DNA of 8,471 bases from Spirochaetaceae bacterium (GCA_031265535.1 JAISCO010000220.1:1-8471); one strand, 5' to 3'. Counted from the first letter of the stretch, positions 1-6,180 are shown. A program made the numbers and translations. Notes: generated from the letters alone by a model not told the origin.

Positions 1-105
1 CGAAGCCCGAAGCCCGAAGCCCGAAGCCCGAAGCCCGAAGCCCGAAGCCCGAAGCCCGAAGCCCGAAGCCCGAAGCCCGAAGCCCGAAGCCCGAAGCCCG
101 AAGCC
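1..105. repeat. Heptanucleotide tandem repeat, 15 perfect copies
   Basis: The unit CGAAGCC is repeated exactly 15 times without a mismatch and is cut by the left edge, so the true copy number is at least 15. Because 7 is not a multiple of 3, every plus frame gives the same rotated heptapeptide (RSPKPEA) and every minus frame gives GFGLRAS; no frame has a stop inside the repeat. On the plus strand the three exits terminate at 110-112, 118-120 and 147-149. On the minus strand an ATG at 135-137 opens a frame that reads into the repeat and off the edge, but no ribosome binding site is seen before it. The perfection of the copies suggests recent slippage. Whether it is coding cannot be decided from this window. 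Confidence 0.97.
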
Positions 106-149
106 GCAATAGTTTTATGATGATGCGTCAAAGCCATACGCCATTTTAG

Positions 150-509
150 TATGCTTGTGTAAACAAAGTCAATGGGTCGCAATACGGTGGAAATTGTCAA
201 TTTCAGCAGTTTTACTTTTACAATTTCGTTACAAACCTTACCCGGCAGCAAGTCAAAATTTGCTTTATAAAAATAGAAAAACCGCCACGTATTCAAAACA
301 GCGCTCAGCAATTCCTTAAAAAACATCCAACCGTAATGTCCTACGAAAAATCGGGCGCTAAAGCCTTATCGTATGCGGTGGCAATATCTCGCGCCACGGC
401 CAGCCGCTTTATCGTAAAACGCGCTCAATGTTTCGCGCCGGGGCGACAACGAAAAAATGGGGGCGGGGGGTTAATCCGCTTGGTAAAAATAGATAATGAC
501 GGGGGATGA
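150..509 (+). other. Orphan open frame with HTH-like stretch; otherwise gene-free 106-470
   Basis: The stretch 106-470 holds no convincing gene. A stop-free plus frame runs from 150 to the TGA at 507-509, about 119 codons, but its only ATG is at 336, giving 57 codons with no clear ribosome binding site. Codons 336-430 read MSYEKSGAKALSYAVAIS then RATASRFIVKR, where AISRATASRF resembles the recognition helix of bacterial helix-turn-helix domains (the usual form is xSRxTVSR). The last part overlaps the 3' end of the lipoprotein gene on the other strand. It could be the decayed remnant of a transposase or regulator, or a chance open frame. I cannot name a family. Confidence 0.2.
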
Positions 510-1838
510 GGCGCGGCTTAGAACGCGGTTATTGTCTATGCTTGAAGCCGGTATATATTCTAGACGGATGCCGCCAAGTCCCGCCCCCGTATCTATCGTG
601 TAAAAAAAGTTTACCGGTACATCCTGTCCGTTGATGGACTTGAATTTGAATGTAAGAGCGCCGTCATATTGTGCCGCGAGATTTGGCGGCAGAAACAAGC
701 GCATCTCTATCTTGCCGCGCCCAAGAGCGGGCGCGGGTATTACTGTGGAAATCAGCCGGTCAAAGTCCTCCCAAAGGAAGTCCCGCTCTTCGCTCAAATA
801 TAGCCGCCCGTAACTGACGCTTGAAAAAATAGGTCCTTCCATATAAATCGTGTTAAAAAGCGCTTCCCGCCGTGTTTCTTCCTGCATAATGATGTCGTTA
901 AGCGGCGCCGGCAGATTTACGAACAGGACTGTCCGGCGGTTTCCGTTTGACGCGTTGCTGCCGGCGGTAAATTGTACGGCTAGAGTTGTTGGGGAGCGCA
1001 GTTTCATAGATAAAGCCGCGCCTTCAAAGCGCCATGAATCGCCGCCTTCGGACTGTATGGAACTGTATGGGAATGAATAGTCCGCGTCGGGTAAAAAAAT
1101 GTTGGCGACGCCGGTGTCTTCGCCGGGTGAAAAGCCCCAATGTTTTGAAAACGCGTCAATGTCTATGTTTCCGCCTTGCAGCATCCCGCCATAGATTTCC
1201 GCGACCCAAACTTTGGATAATACATTTTCAAGCCCCGTATCGCGTACGTCTTCCATTTGCGGCGGCGCGGAGTTAAGCGGCCCTATAGTGTGTTTAAAGA
1301 GCCGCAGGCGGTAAGAAAAGCAGTAACCGCTTGTGCCGTCCTCTGTAAGCACTCTAAACCATTCGCCGGGCAGCGGGGCGCCTGTGGCGCTGATTGCAGG
1401 GTTTCCTTCTACCGGTTTTATGATTTTTATCACTTCTCCTGAGCGCAGCCTGTACACGCGGCGCGCGCCGTTGTCCGGGTCATCGCGTATCGGGAGTCCG
1501 TCCTGTAGTGTTTCGGCATAGGCCAACGCGTATTCTTCGAATTCGGCGGCGCGTTTCTTGGCGGCTTGTTTGCTTCCTACAAGTTCCAGTTTTGACAGCG
1601 GGATTTCAATTTTTTTATTTTTGTCGTTTGCTTTCCGGTATTCCCGCGGAATTCCGGCTACCCAAACTTTTTCAATGTTGGATTTGATATAAACTTGTAA
1701 TACTGTGCCGGAAGGTATTCCCTCTTCTTCCGCGGTCCAAAGCAAAACGCCCCAGCCCGGGTTTCTGCGGCAGGAATTGCATAATAATACCATCAATACG
1801 GCTAAAATTAGTGGAAAATGCAGCGCTCTCTTCAACAC
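471..1838 (-). CDS. Putative lipoprotein with two SH3-like segments
   Basis: This 455-residue protein begins with MLKR and a hydrophobic stretch (about residues 8-19) followed by LLCNSC, so Cys20 or Cys23 is a likely lipidation site; spirochaetal lipoboxes are often loose. The predicted place is the periplasmic face of a membrane or the cell surface. Residues about 27-87 look like a degenerate SH3-type fold followed by a charged helix (about 88-110). Residues about 107-182 are a clearer bacterial SH3 segment, with LPIRDDP, a GEVIKIIK strand, GEWFRVLTEDGTSGYC and a closing YRLRLF. The C-terminal 270 residues match no family I know. The start is a GTG preceded by no Shine-Dalgarno; an alternative TTG is the next codon. 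It stands alone, with about 450 bp of repeat-rich DNA between it and mnmG. Such SH3-bearing lipoproteins often bind cell-wall peptides, but the function here is unknown. Confidence 0.85.
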   Translation of the reverse strand: MLKRALHFPLILAVLMVLLCNSCRRNPGWGVLLWTAEEEGIPSGTVLQVYIKSNIEKVWVAGIPREYRKANDKNKKIEIPLSKLELVGSKQAAKKRAAEFEEYALAYAETLQDGLPIRDDPDNGARRVYRLRSGEVIKIIKPVEGNPAISATGAPLPGEWFRVLTEDGTSGYCFSYRLRLFKHTIGPLNSAPPQMEDVRDTGLENVLSKVWVAEIYGGMLQGGNIDIDAFSKHWGFSPGEDTGVANIFLPDADYSFPYSSIQSEGGDSWRFEGAALSMKLRSPTTLAVQFTAGSNASNGNRRTVLFVNLPAPLNDIIMQEETRREALFNTIYMEGPIFSSVSYGRLYLSEERDFLWEDFDRLISTVIPAPALGRGKIEMRLFLPPNLAAQYDGALTFKFKSINGQDVPVNFFYTIDTGAGLGGIRLEYIPASSIDNNRVLSRASSPVIIYFYQAD

Positions 1839-1844
1839 AAAATA

Positions 1845-1853
1845 ATTATATCA
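1845..1853 (-). promoter_or_regulatory. Extended -10 promoter abutting the lipoprotein start
   Basis: On the minus strand TGATATAAT is a perfect extended -10 element (TGN then TATAAT at 1850-1845). No good -35 hexamer lies at 16-18 bp, as is common for extended -10 promoters. Only six bases separate the hexamer from the GTG at 1838, so normal spacing would put the transcript's first base on the start codon. This predicts a leaderless mRNA. The match is seen directly; its use is inferred. Confidence 0.5.
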
Positions 1854-1873
1854 AAGTCTATCAAAACACGCCA

Positions 1874-1914
1874 CCCGCCAGCAGGTTTACATGCCCCGCC
1901 AGCGGGTTTACATG
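1874..1914. repeat. Two tandem copies of the CCCGCCAGCGGG palindromic repeat
   Basis: The copies start at 1874 and 1895, about 21 bp apart. Each is a short palindrome (CCCGC-CA-GCGGG; the first copy has one mismatch, GCAGG) followed by TTTACATG. They head a longer element whose downstream part, GCGCTCCGCGC and later CTCCGTGCC, GCATACGCG and TTTATCTTTTACTTTTT (to about 2060), is recognisably shared with the spacer at 4637-4840 in the same orientation. Type and origin are unknown; the copies lack spacers of the size expected for CRISPR. Confidence 0.8.
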
Positions 1915-2009
1915 CGCTCCGCGCCGGCGTACCGAAAACTGTCTTTACTCCGTGCCTTAGGGTCCGCGAATAGCAGTTGCATACGCGGCTGAAAGCATGC
2001 CCACGACGG

Positions 2010-2040
2010 CAATTAGCAATGAACAGTTAGCAGTTAGGAA
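2010..2040. repeat. AATTAGCAAT/AGTTAGCAG low-complexity repeat
   Basis: A run of imperfect units related to AATTAGCA and AGTTAGCA, interspersed with ATGAACA. The same vocabulary recurs at 2193-2226 and, inverted, at 4829-4850, where it covers the stop codon of the WavE-family gene. This type of intergenic filler is seen in several bacterial genomes rich in short dispersed repeats. No coding or binding role can be read from it. Confidence 0.6.
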
Positions 2041-2065
2041 CTTTTTATCTTTTACTTTTTACTTG

Positions 2066-2143
2066 AAAAAGGGGGGAGCGCATCAATCATAAACCGTCAA
2101 AATTTTGAAGTTTTTATGATAAATTTTTTGTCGCTGCTCCCCC
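2066..2143 (-). terminator. Probable rho-independent terminator after mnmG, with a nested hairpin
   Basis: Read on the minus strand, GGGGGAGC (2143-2136) pairs perfectly with GCTCCCCC (2079-2072), followed by one more C and then TTTTT (2070-2066). Between these arms is a second inverted repeat, TTATCATAAA-like, with arms ATCATAAA (2086-2093) and TTTATGAT (2113-2120) around the 12-bp palindrome TCAAAATTTTGA (2097-2108). The G+C arm followed by a T-run fits termination of the regulator-mnmG transcript about 145 bases past its stop. The long loop is unusual for a terminator; the element might also be a small mobile palindromic repeat that supplies termination. Confidence 0.5.
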
Positions 2144-2154
2144 ACGCTACAAAG

Positions 2155-2178
2155 GTTTTGCTTCGCAAAACGCTTTTT
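2155..2178 (+). repeat. GTTTTGC-TTC-GCAAAAC hairpin followed by a T-run
   Basis: A perfect 7-bp stem with a 3-base loop (2155-2171) is followed by GC and TTTTT (2174-2178). In form it is a weak rho-independent terminator on the plus strand, but no plus-strand gene ends here. It belongs by sequence to a set of GCAAA-rich palindromes that also occur at 3725-3750 and 4540-4565. Confidence 0.45.
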
Positions 2179-2192
2179 CGCTACCCCCACCC

Positions 2193-2280
2193 ATTATCAA
2201 TTAACAGTGAGCAATTAGCAGTGAACAAATGAAGAGCGGGCAGTAACACTTCGATAATCTGTGTAATCTGCGGCTAATCT
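2193..2280. repeat. Second AATTAGCA repeat block and three TAATCT repeats
   Basis: Positions 2193-2226 carry another AATTAACAGTGAGCAATTAG-type block like that at 2010-2040. Just beyond, TAATCT occurs at 2255-2260, 2264-2269 and 2275-2280 with GTG or GCGGC between. Both are non-coding; the remainder of the 1839-2286 spacer shows no gene. Phrases of the TAATCTG kind recur in the intergenic DNA of many unrelated bacteria. Confidence 0.5.
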
Positions 2281-2286
2281 TCATAT

Positions 2287-4155
2287 TTAGGAGAAGCGCC
2301 GCGCTGTTACGAGTAACAGCGCGATGTCGCTTTGGCGGACGCCGGGTATACGCGCCGCCTGCCCCAAGGTAAGAGGCCGGATTTGGCGGAATTTTTCTTT
2401 GGATTCGGCGGAAAGCCCCTTAATTTCATCATAGTTTATCATAGGACTAAGCTTTACCGCGTCCATTTTTGACATACGGGCGCTAAAACGTAGTTCTTTT
2501 TCGATATAACCCTCGTATTTTATGTCCAAAACAACTCGTTCAAGCCATTCCACAGGATAATTTTCCAATTCGGGGGCAAACTCTCTTATTTGCCGCAAGT
2601 CAACACCGGGATGTTTAAGCGCCTGTTCAAGACTTTCGGCGGACGGAGGGGCGGATTTCCTTGCGGCAAGAATTTCCCGTATCACGCCCAGCGCCCGTGC
2701 CTTTTGTTCAAAACGTTCCCAGCGTTCTTCATCGGCAAGCCCCAAAGCGCGGGCTTTGGGGGTAAGGCGGCTGTCCGCCGTATCATGGCGCAGCACAAGC
2801 CTGTGTTCGGCGCGGCTGGTGAACATACGGTACGGTTCCTTTGTGCCAAGCGTCGTAAGATCGTCAATAAGTACACCGATGTATGCCTCGGCTCTGCCAA
2901 GTATGAGCGGCGGCTCTCCGCGAAGTTTTTGCGCCGCGTTTATTCCCGCCATGACGCCCTGAGCGGCGGCTTCTTCATAACCGGAACTGCCGTTTGTCTG
3001 TCCCGCTGAAAAGAAACCGGAGAGGCGCTTCGATTCGAGGGTGGGGTACAGGTCCAGCGGGTCAAGATAGTCGTATTCTACGGCATAGGCGGGACGGACT
3101 ATTCGTGCTTTTTCTAAACCCCGTATTGTGCGGATGTACGCTTCCTGCACATCTTCCGGCATGGAACTTGAAAGCCCGTTAAGGTAAAACTCGTTTGTGT
3201 ACAGTCCTTCCGGCTCGATAAAAAGATGATGGCTCTCGCGGTCCGGGAAGCGCGTTACCTTGTCTTCGATTGACGGGCAGTAGCGCGGACCCTTGCCGCT
3301 TATCTTGCCGCTGTACAGTGGGGACCGGTGTATGTTTTCACGAATTATTTTATGCGTCGCGGCGTTGGTACAGGTGATCCAGCAGGGGATTGACGGGCGG
3401 GAAAGCATGTTTTCAGCGCTATAAGCGCTATAATCGAACGAAAACGGCGACGGCGGCTCGCCGTCTTGCCGTTCAAGTCTGGAAAAATCTATGGAATCAG
3501 ATGCGATGCGGGCAGGCGTGCCTGTTTTAAGCCGGCTCAGCGGGAATCCGCGCCTTCTGAGCGCGCCGCCAAGCCCGATTGCCGCCTTCTCTCCGAGCCT
3601 TCCTTCTTGCGTGTCGTATTCTCCGATAAAAATCCTGCCTTCAAGGAAGGTTCCGGCGGCAAGTATCACGGTTTTTGCGGAAATTTTATGCCCCCGCTCA
3701 GTCAATATGCCGCAAACTATTGTCTGCGCGCAAACTGCGGTTTGCGCGCAAGCCGCAGTTTGCGGTTCGCCGTCTGTCGTTATCAGATCGACAACTGTGT
3801 CCATAAACAGATCAATCCCCTTCTGATTTTCCACAGAACGGCGGGCGAGCGCCTGATACAGCGCCTTATCCGCCTGAGCGCGGGGCGCTTGTACGGCGGG
3901 GCCGCGGGACCGGTTTAACACGCGGTACTGTATCATGCTTTGGTCGATGAGCCGCCCCATTTCGCCGCCCAGCGCGTCAATTTCGCGGACTAGGTTGCCT
4001 TTCGCGAGTCCGCCTACCGCAGGGTTGCACGAAAGAGCGCCGATTCTATCAGGATTTTGGGTTATCATCAGTACGGAGCAGCCCAGCCTTGCCGCCGCGA
4101 GCGCCGCTTCTATGCCGGCGTGTCCGCCGCCTATAACAACGCAATCGTAATCCAT
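2287..4155 (-). CDS. mnmG: tRNA uridine-34 carboxymethylaminomethyl modification enzyme, FAD subunit MnmG (GidA)
   Basis: MnmG works with the GTPase MnmE in the cytoplasm to install the (carboxymethyl)aminomethyl group at C5 of wobble uridine 34. The 622 residues match the family's usual length. The N-terminal Rossmann motif is GGGHAGIEAA (9-18), followed by SCNPAVGGLAKG (42-53); LGTKEPYRMFTSRAEHRL and SGYEEAAAQG are family signatures. The two functional cysteines are present: Cys43 and Cys293 in GPRYCPSIEDK. The C-terminal helical region (LTLGQAARIPGVRQSDIALL) is intact. Its ATG overlaps the upstream repressor's TGA by one base (TGATG), so the two are translationally coupled. Odd: residues 132-149 are three hexapeptides, QTAACA, QTAVCA, QTIVCG, inserted in a loop before the GTFLEG motif. 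Mutations in essential catalytic residues are not seen, so the enzyme is presumably active. mnmE is not in the window. Confidence 0.97.
   Translation of the reverse strand: MDYDCVVIGGGHAGIEAALAAARLGCSVLMITQNPDRIGALSCNPAVGGLAKGNLVREIDALGGEMGRLIDQSMIQYRVLNRSRGPAVQAPRAQADKALYQALARRSVENQKGIDLFMDTVVDLITTDGEPQTAACAQTAVCAQTIVCGILTERGHKISAKTVILAAGTFLEGRIFIGEYDTQEGRLGEKAAIGLGGALRRRGFPLSRLKTGTPARIASDSIDFSRLERQDGEPPSPFSFDYSAYSAENMLSRPSIPCWITCTNAATHKIIRENIHRSPLYSGKISGKGPRYCPSIEDKVTRFPDRESHHLFIEPEGLYTNEFYLNGLSSSMPEDVQEAYIRTIRGLEKARIVRPAYAVEYDYLDPLDLYPTLESKRLSGFFSAGQTNGSSGYEEAAAQGVMAGINAAQKLRGEPPLILGRAEAYIGVLIDDLTTLGTKEPYRMFTSRAEHRLVLRHDTADSRLTPKARALGLADEERWERFEQKARALGVIREILAARKSAPPSAESLEQALKHPGVDLRQIREFAPELENYPVEWLERVVLDIKYEGYIEKELRFSARMSKMDAVKLSPMINYDEIKGLSAESKEKFRQIRPLTLGQAARIPGVRQSDIALLLVTARRFS
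3415..3432. repeat. 9-bp in-frame tandem duplication inside mnmG
   Basis: AGCGCTATA occurs twice back to back, at 3415-3423 and 3424-3432. In the mnmG frame this duplicates the tripeptide in YSAYSAEN (about residues 242-249), a length change that keeps the reading frame. It lies in a variable loop upstream of the SIPCWIT segment and is likely neutral. Confidence 0.7.
3709..3762. repeat. Three 18-bp repeats with a perfect 11-bp-arm palindrome, inside mnmG
   Basis: Three degenerate 18-bp units encode QTAACA, QTAVCA and QTIVCG in mnmG. Within them 3725-3735 and 3740-3750 form a perfect inverted repeat, TGCGCGCAAAC and GTTTGCGCGCA around TGCG. Because the units are a multiple of three the frame is kept. 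By family comparison from memory, most MnmG proteins pass directly from the strand ending near residue 128 to the VCGV-like strand, so about 15 residues look inserted. The GCAAAC core resembles palindromes in the spacer at 4540-4565. Confidence 0.75.
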
Positions 4156-4526
4156 CAGGTCTTGTGATTTCGGGAATTCATAAAAGATTTGAGTTTTTCA
4201 AATGTCTCTTCGGAAAGGACGTGCTCCATCTTGCAGGCGTCTTTTTCGGCGGTTTCTTCGTTTACGCCCAGTTTTTTACCTAAAAATTCTTTGATTAGTA
4301 CGTGACGTTCGCGTATTTCTCCGGCGAGTTCCCGTCCTTTCTGGGTCAGTGATACGCTGCCATAGCGTTCATGCCGGATAAGCGCTTTTTCTTCCAGTAG
4401 TTTAAGCGCCGTCAGTACGGATGGCTTAGAAAATCCAAGCCGTGCCGCTATATCGGTAACGCGCACTCTTCCTTCGTCTGAAAGAAAGCTCACCATTTCA
4501 AGATAATCTTCTTGCGATTGTGTCAT
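4155..4526 (-). CDS. DtxR/MntR-family metal-dependent transcriptional repressor
   Basis: A 123-residue DNA-binding regulator, close to the short two-domain MntR architecture and without the C-terminal SH3 domain of DtxR. Residues 1-60 are a winged helix (VRVTDIAARLGFSKPSVLTALKLLEEKALI, then RYGSVSLTQKGREL), and 63-120 the dimerisation/metal domain. By alignment from memory the metal ligands are Asp7, Glu10, His75, Cys98, Glu101 and His102. Asp7/Glu10 follow the MntR pattern, while Cys98 in DACKMEHVLS follows DtxR/IdeR (Cys-x-x-Glu-His); MntR has Glu there. Fe(II) or Mn(II) is therefore the likely corepressor, but which is uncertain. It begins at ATG, consistent with the family's N-terminus (TxSQEDYLE), although the Shine-Dalgarno is weak. 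It overlaps mnmG by one base. No metal transporter is in the window, so its targets are unknown; palindromes 13-57 bp upstream could be autoregulatory sites. Confidence 0.9.
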   Translation of the reverse strand: MTQSQEDYLEMVSFLSDEGRVRVTDIAARLGFSKPSVLTALKLLEEKALIRHERYGSVSLTQKGRELAGEIRERHVLIKEFLGKKLGVNEETAEKDACKMEHVLSEETFEKLKSFMNSRNHKT

Positions 4527-4539
4527 AATTATATTCTTC

Positions 4540-4582
4540 GCAAACTTGTTTGCCGCAAATTTGCGCCTCAGTGGTGAGGCGC
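4540..4582. promoter_or_regulatory. Cluster of three adjacent palindromes upstream of the DtxR-family gene
   Basis: Directly upstream of the regulator lie GCAAAC-TT-GTTTGC (4540-4553), the perfect 12-bp palindrome CGCAAATTTGCG (4554-4565), and GCGCCTCA-GTGG-TGAGGCGC (4563-4582, an 8-bp stem with a 4-base loop). The third is not followed by a T-run on either strand, so it is a poor terminator. DtxR-family repressors bind palindromes and often regulate themselves, so an operator is plausible; a repeat-derived origin is equally so because the GCAAAC core recurs in mnmG. Confidence 0.4.
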
Positions 4583-4636
4583 TTCATTAAAAAGTTCCTT
4601 TGTAAAATTACCATAATAATGCCTTCCCCGTCAATG

Positions 4637-4702
4637 CCCGCCAGCGGGTTTTCATGCGCCCACCAGTGGGTTTACATGCGCCCGCCAGCGGGATTACATG
4701 CG
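4637..4702. repeat. Three tandem 22-bp copies of the CCCGCCAGCGGG palindromic repeat
   Basis: Copies start at 4637, 4659 and 4681, each a palindrome plus (T/A)TT(T/A)CATGCG. The middle copy reads CCCAC-CA-GTGGG instead of CCCGC-CA-GCGGG, a paired change that keeps the palindrome. The following 100 bases, to about 4796, are related to those following the copies at 1874-1914 (GCGCTCCGCGC, CTCCGTGCC, GCATACGCG, TTTATCTTTTACTTTTT). Positions 4797-4828 are a pyrimidine-rich run (CTTCC, CTCTTCC) and 4829-4850 an inverted AATTAGCA block. No gene is convincing between 4527 and 4840. Confidence 0.85.
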
Positions 4703-4840
4703 CTCCGCGCTAACATACCCAAAGCGGCCTTCACTCCGTGCCGTCAGGTACGAAAACGGCGCTTTGCATACGCGACACTTTTATCTTTTACTTTTTCCTT
4801 TTTACCTCTTCCTTCTTCCCTCTTCCTTCATTGTTAATTG

Positions 4841-5851
4841 CTAATTGATGTTCGGTTTTTGGGCATAATCGTGGTATATGTTAAACCAGTCCTTGAAGCC
4901 CAATCCTTCCAACTCATGATGCCAATATCTAACGAATCGAGTTTCAAACGCGGTATATTTAGGCCAATAAAAATCAAGCGAAGCCGAATCTATGACTATG
5001 AAACAATCCGCAAGGAACCGATAAAAACTGTTTGCCGTACTGCCTGCGTCAAATCCGATTTTCTTAAAGTATTCTGTCTGAAAATAAAATTCCGGAGCAT
5101 TTACCGCTGTTTCAGGTTTTGTTAATTCCGGCGACCACCATTTTATCATGTCTTCTATATGCCCGAACATAAACATATCCGTTATAATTCTTCGGGGCTT
5201 GCTGCTGTTAAACGAAAATCCGACAAGACGCGATTTTTGAACCGGCAGGCGCGGAGGAAAAATATCAATTAAATTAAACAAATACTTTTTTATGTTTACC
5301 GCGTAAAAACGCTGGTCGGTCCGTGTTTTGATCGCATATTCAAAGCCAAGCTCCCTGACCCGGTTTATGCCGTTCATTGAAGATACAATCTGCATATTTA
5401 TGTTAAATGCTCCGGCATAATCCGGTTTTTTTGAAAATACAATTTCGTCCGCCGCGTGTCCCGCCGGAATTTCTTCGCCTTCCCATGTAGAAAGTATGAT
5501 TTTCGTATTTTGAAAATGTTTTTTATAAATCTTGATTGTTTCATAAGTAAAATCATAGTCTTTCAGCGCCGGTCCCTGCATTACTATCGCCATTGGCGGC
5601 AGATCCCCGTCGTCATCCGATGCTGTAGTAACATTCACCGAATAGATTGGCCGGTAAAAAAATGTTTTAAAATCAGACCCTTCCACCAGCATTTTTTTAT
5701 CAGCGTTACGGTTTATCAGATACCGCAAAATCCAAAAAATAAAATACAGGCTTTTATAAACAAGTAAAGCGGCCTTTTTTACAATACCGGTATGCATAAG
5801 CTTTGATATGACAATGTACCTGCTAATAGATAACGGCTTTTTTCTTTTCAT
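4841..5851 (-). CDS. WavE-family lipopolysaccharide/surface glycan synthesis protein
   Basis: A 336-residue protein of the WavE type, a family first known from the Vibrio cholerae LPS core locus and common in variable glycan loci; its members are thought to be glycosyltransferases. The recognisable core runs from about residue 86: MAIVMQGPALKDYDFTYETI, then TKIILSTWEGEE (116-127) and EYAIKTRTDQRFY (171-183), where the Asp of TRTDQ would be the candidate metal-binding residue in a GT-A-like fold. The first 50 residues are basic and end in a hydrophobic stretch (about 33-46) that may lie on the membrane. It is the last gene of the operon, two bases after the cupin stop, with only a weak GAGG ribosome site about 10 bases before the ATG, so coupling to the cupin is likely. 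Its stop codon lies in a dispersed repeat. Acceptor and donor are unknown. Confidence 0.82.
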   Translation of the reverse strand: MKRKKPLSISRYIVISKLMHTGIVKKAALLVYKSLYFIFWILRYLINRNADKKMLVEGSDFKTFFYRPIYSVNVTTASDDDGDLPPMAIVMQGPALKDYDFTYETIKIYKKHFQNTKIILSTWEGEEIPAGHAADEIVFSKKPDYAGAFNINMQIVSSMNGINRVRELGFEYAIKTRTDQRFYAVNIKKYLFNLIDIFPPRLPVQKSRLVGFSFNSSKPRRIITDMFMFGHIEDMIKWWSPELTKPETAVNAPEFYFQTEYFKKIGFDAGSTANSFYRFLADCFIVIDSASLDFYWPKYTAFETRFVRYWHHELEGLGFKDWFNIYHDYAQKPNIN

Positions 5852-5853
5852 TA

Positions 5854-6180
5854 CTACAGCGCCTCATATTTATCGTCTGCAAGACTCGGCATCTTAACAA
5901 CCATCGTCAACGTTCCGTCTTCATGACATTCAAAATCCGCCGCTTCGCCGGGTTCGATTAAAATTATGTCCCCCGTGCCGTATTCAGCGCCGTTCATACT
6001 TGCCTTTCCTTTTGCTATGACCGTTATTTCAACGGCAATTTTGTGGTAATGTTTTTTTTCATAATCGCCTTTATTGTAGGATTTAACGGCGGCTTCGGCG
6101 CTTTCGGCGCGTACAATTGACGGGCTAAAATCGCCTATAAACCAGCCCTTTACCATGTCTGACAGTTTCGCGGTCTTCAT
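5854..6180 (-). CDS. Small cupin-domain protein
   Basis: A 108-residue single-domain cupin. Motif 1 is a perfect G-x5-HxH-x4-E-x6-G: Gly38, His44, His46, Glu51, Gly58, giving three metal ligands. Motif 2 is looser, GDIILIEPGEAADFECH (70-86), with His86 as the candidate fourth ligand. It probably binds a metal and acts on, or senses, a small molecule or sugar; stand-alone cupins in glycan loci can be isomerases or epimerases, but the sequence does not say which. Its ATG overlaps the preceding TGA by four bases (ATGA) and is served by a strong AGGAGG (6190-6195) nine bases upstream. It is followed at once by the WavE-family gene, so it belongs to the same pathway. Confidence 0.85.
   Translation of the reverse strand: MKTAKLSDMVKGWFIGDFSPSIVRAESAEAAVKSYNKGDYEKKHYHKIAVEITVIAKGKASMNGAEYGTGDIILIEPGEAADFECHEDGTLTMVVKMPSLADDKYEAL

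Noticed and set aside
459..470. G-rich run GGGGGCGGGGGG at the lipoprotein's stop
   Set aside because: It is broken by a C and lies after the stop codon, so slippage would not change the protein.
4528..4533. TATAAT on the minus strand just before the regulator's ATG
   Set aside because: Only one base separates it from the ATG, so a start there would cut off the initiation codon and, from the next ATG (codon 11), the metal ligands Asp7 and Glu10. A chance match is likelier.
4637..4702. CRISPR array
   Set aside because: The units are directly tandem with no unique spacers, and there are no cas genes.
4550..4837. Plus-strand open frame of 95 codons through the spacer
   Set aside because: It consists of the palindromic repeats and pyrimidine-rich tract; its ATG has no ribosome site and its composition is unlike a protein.
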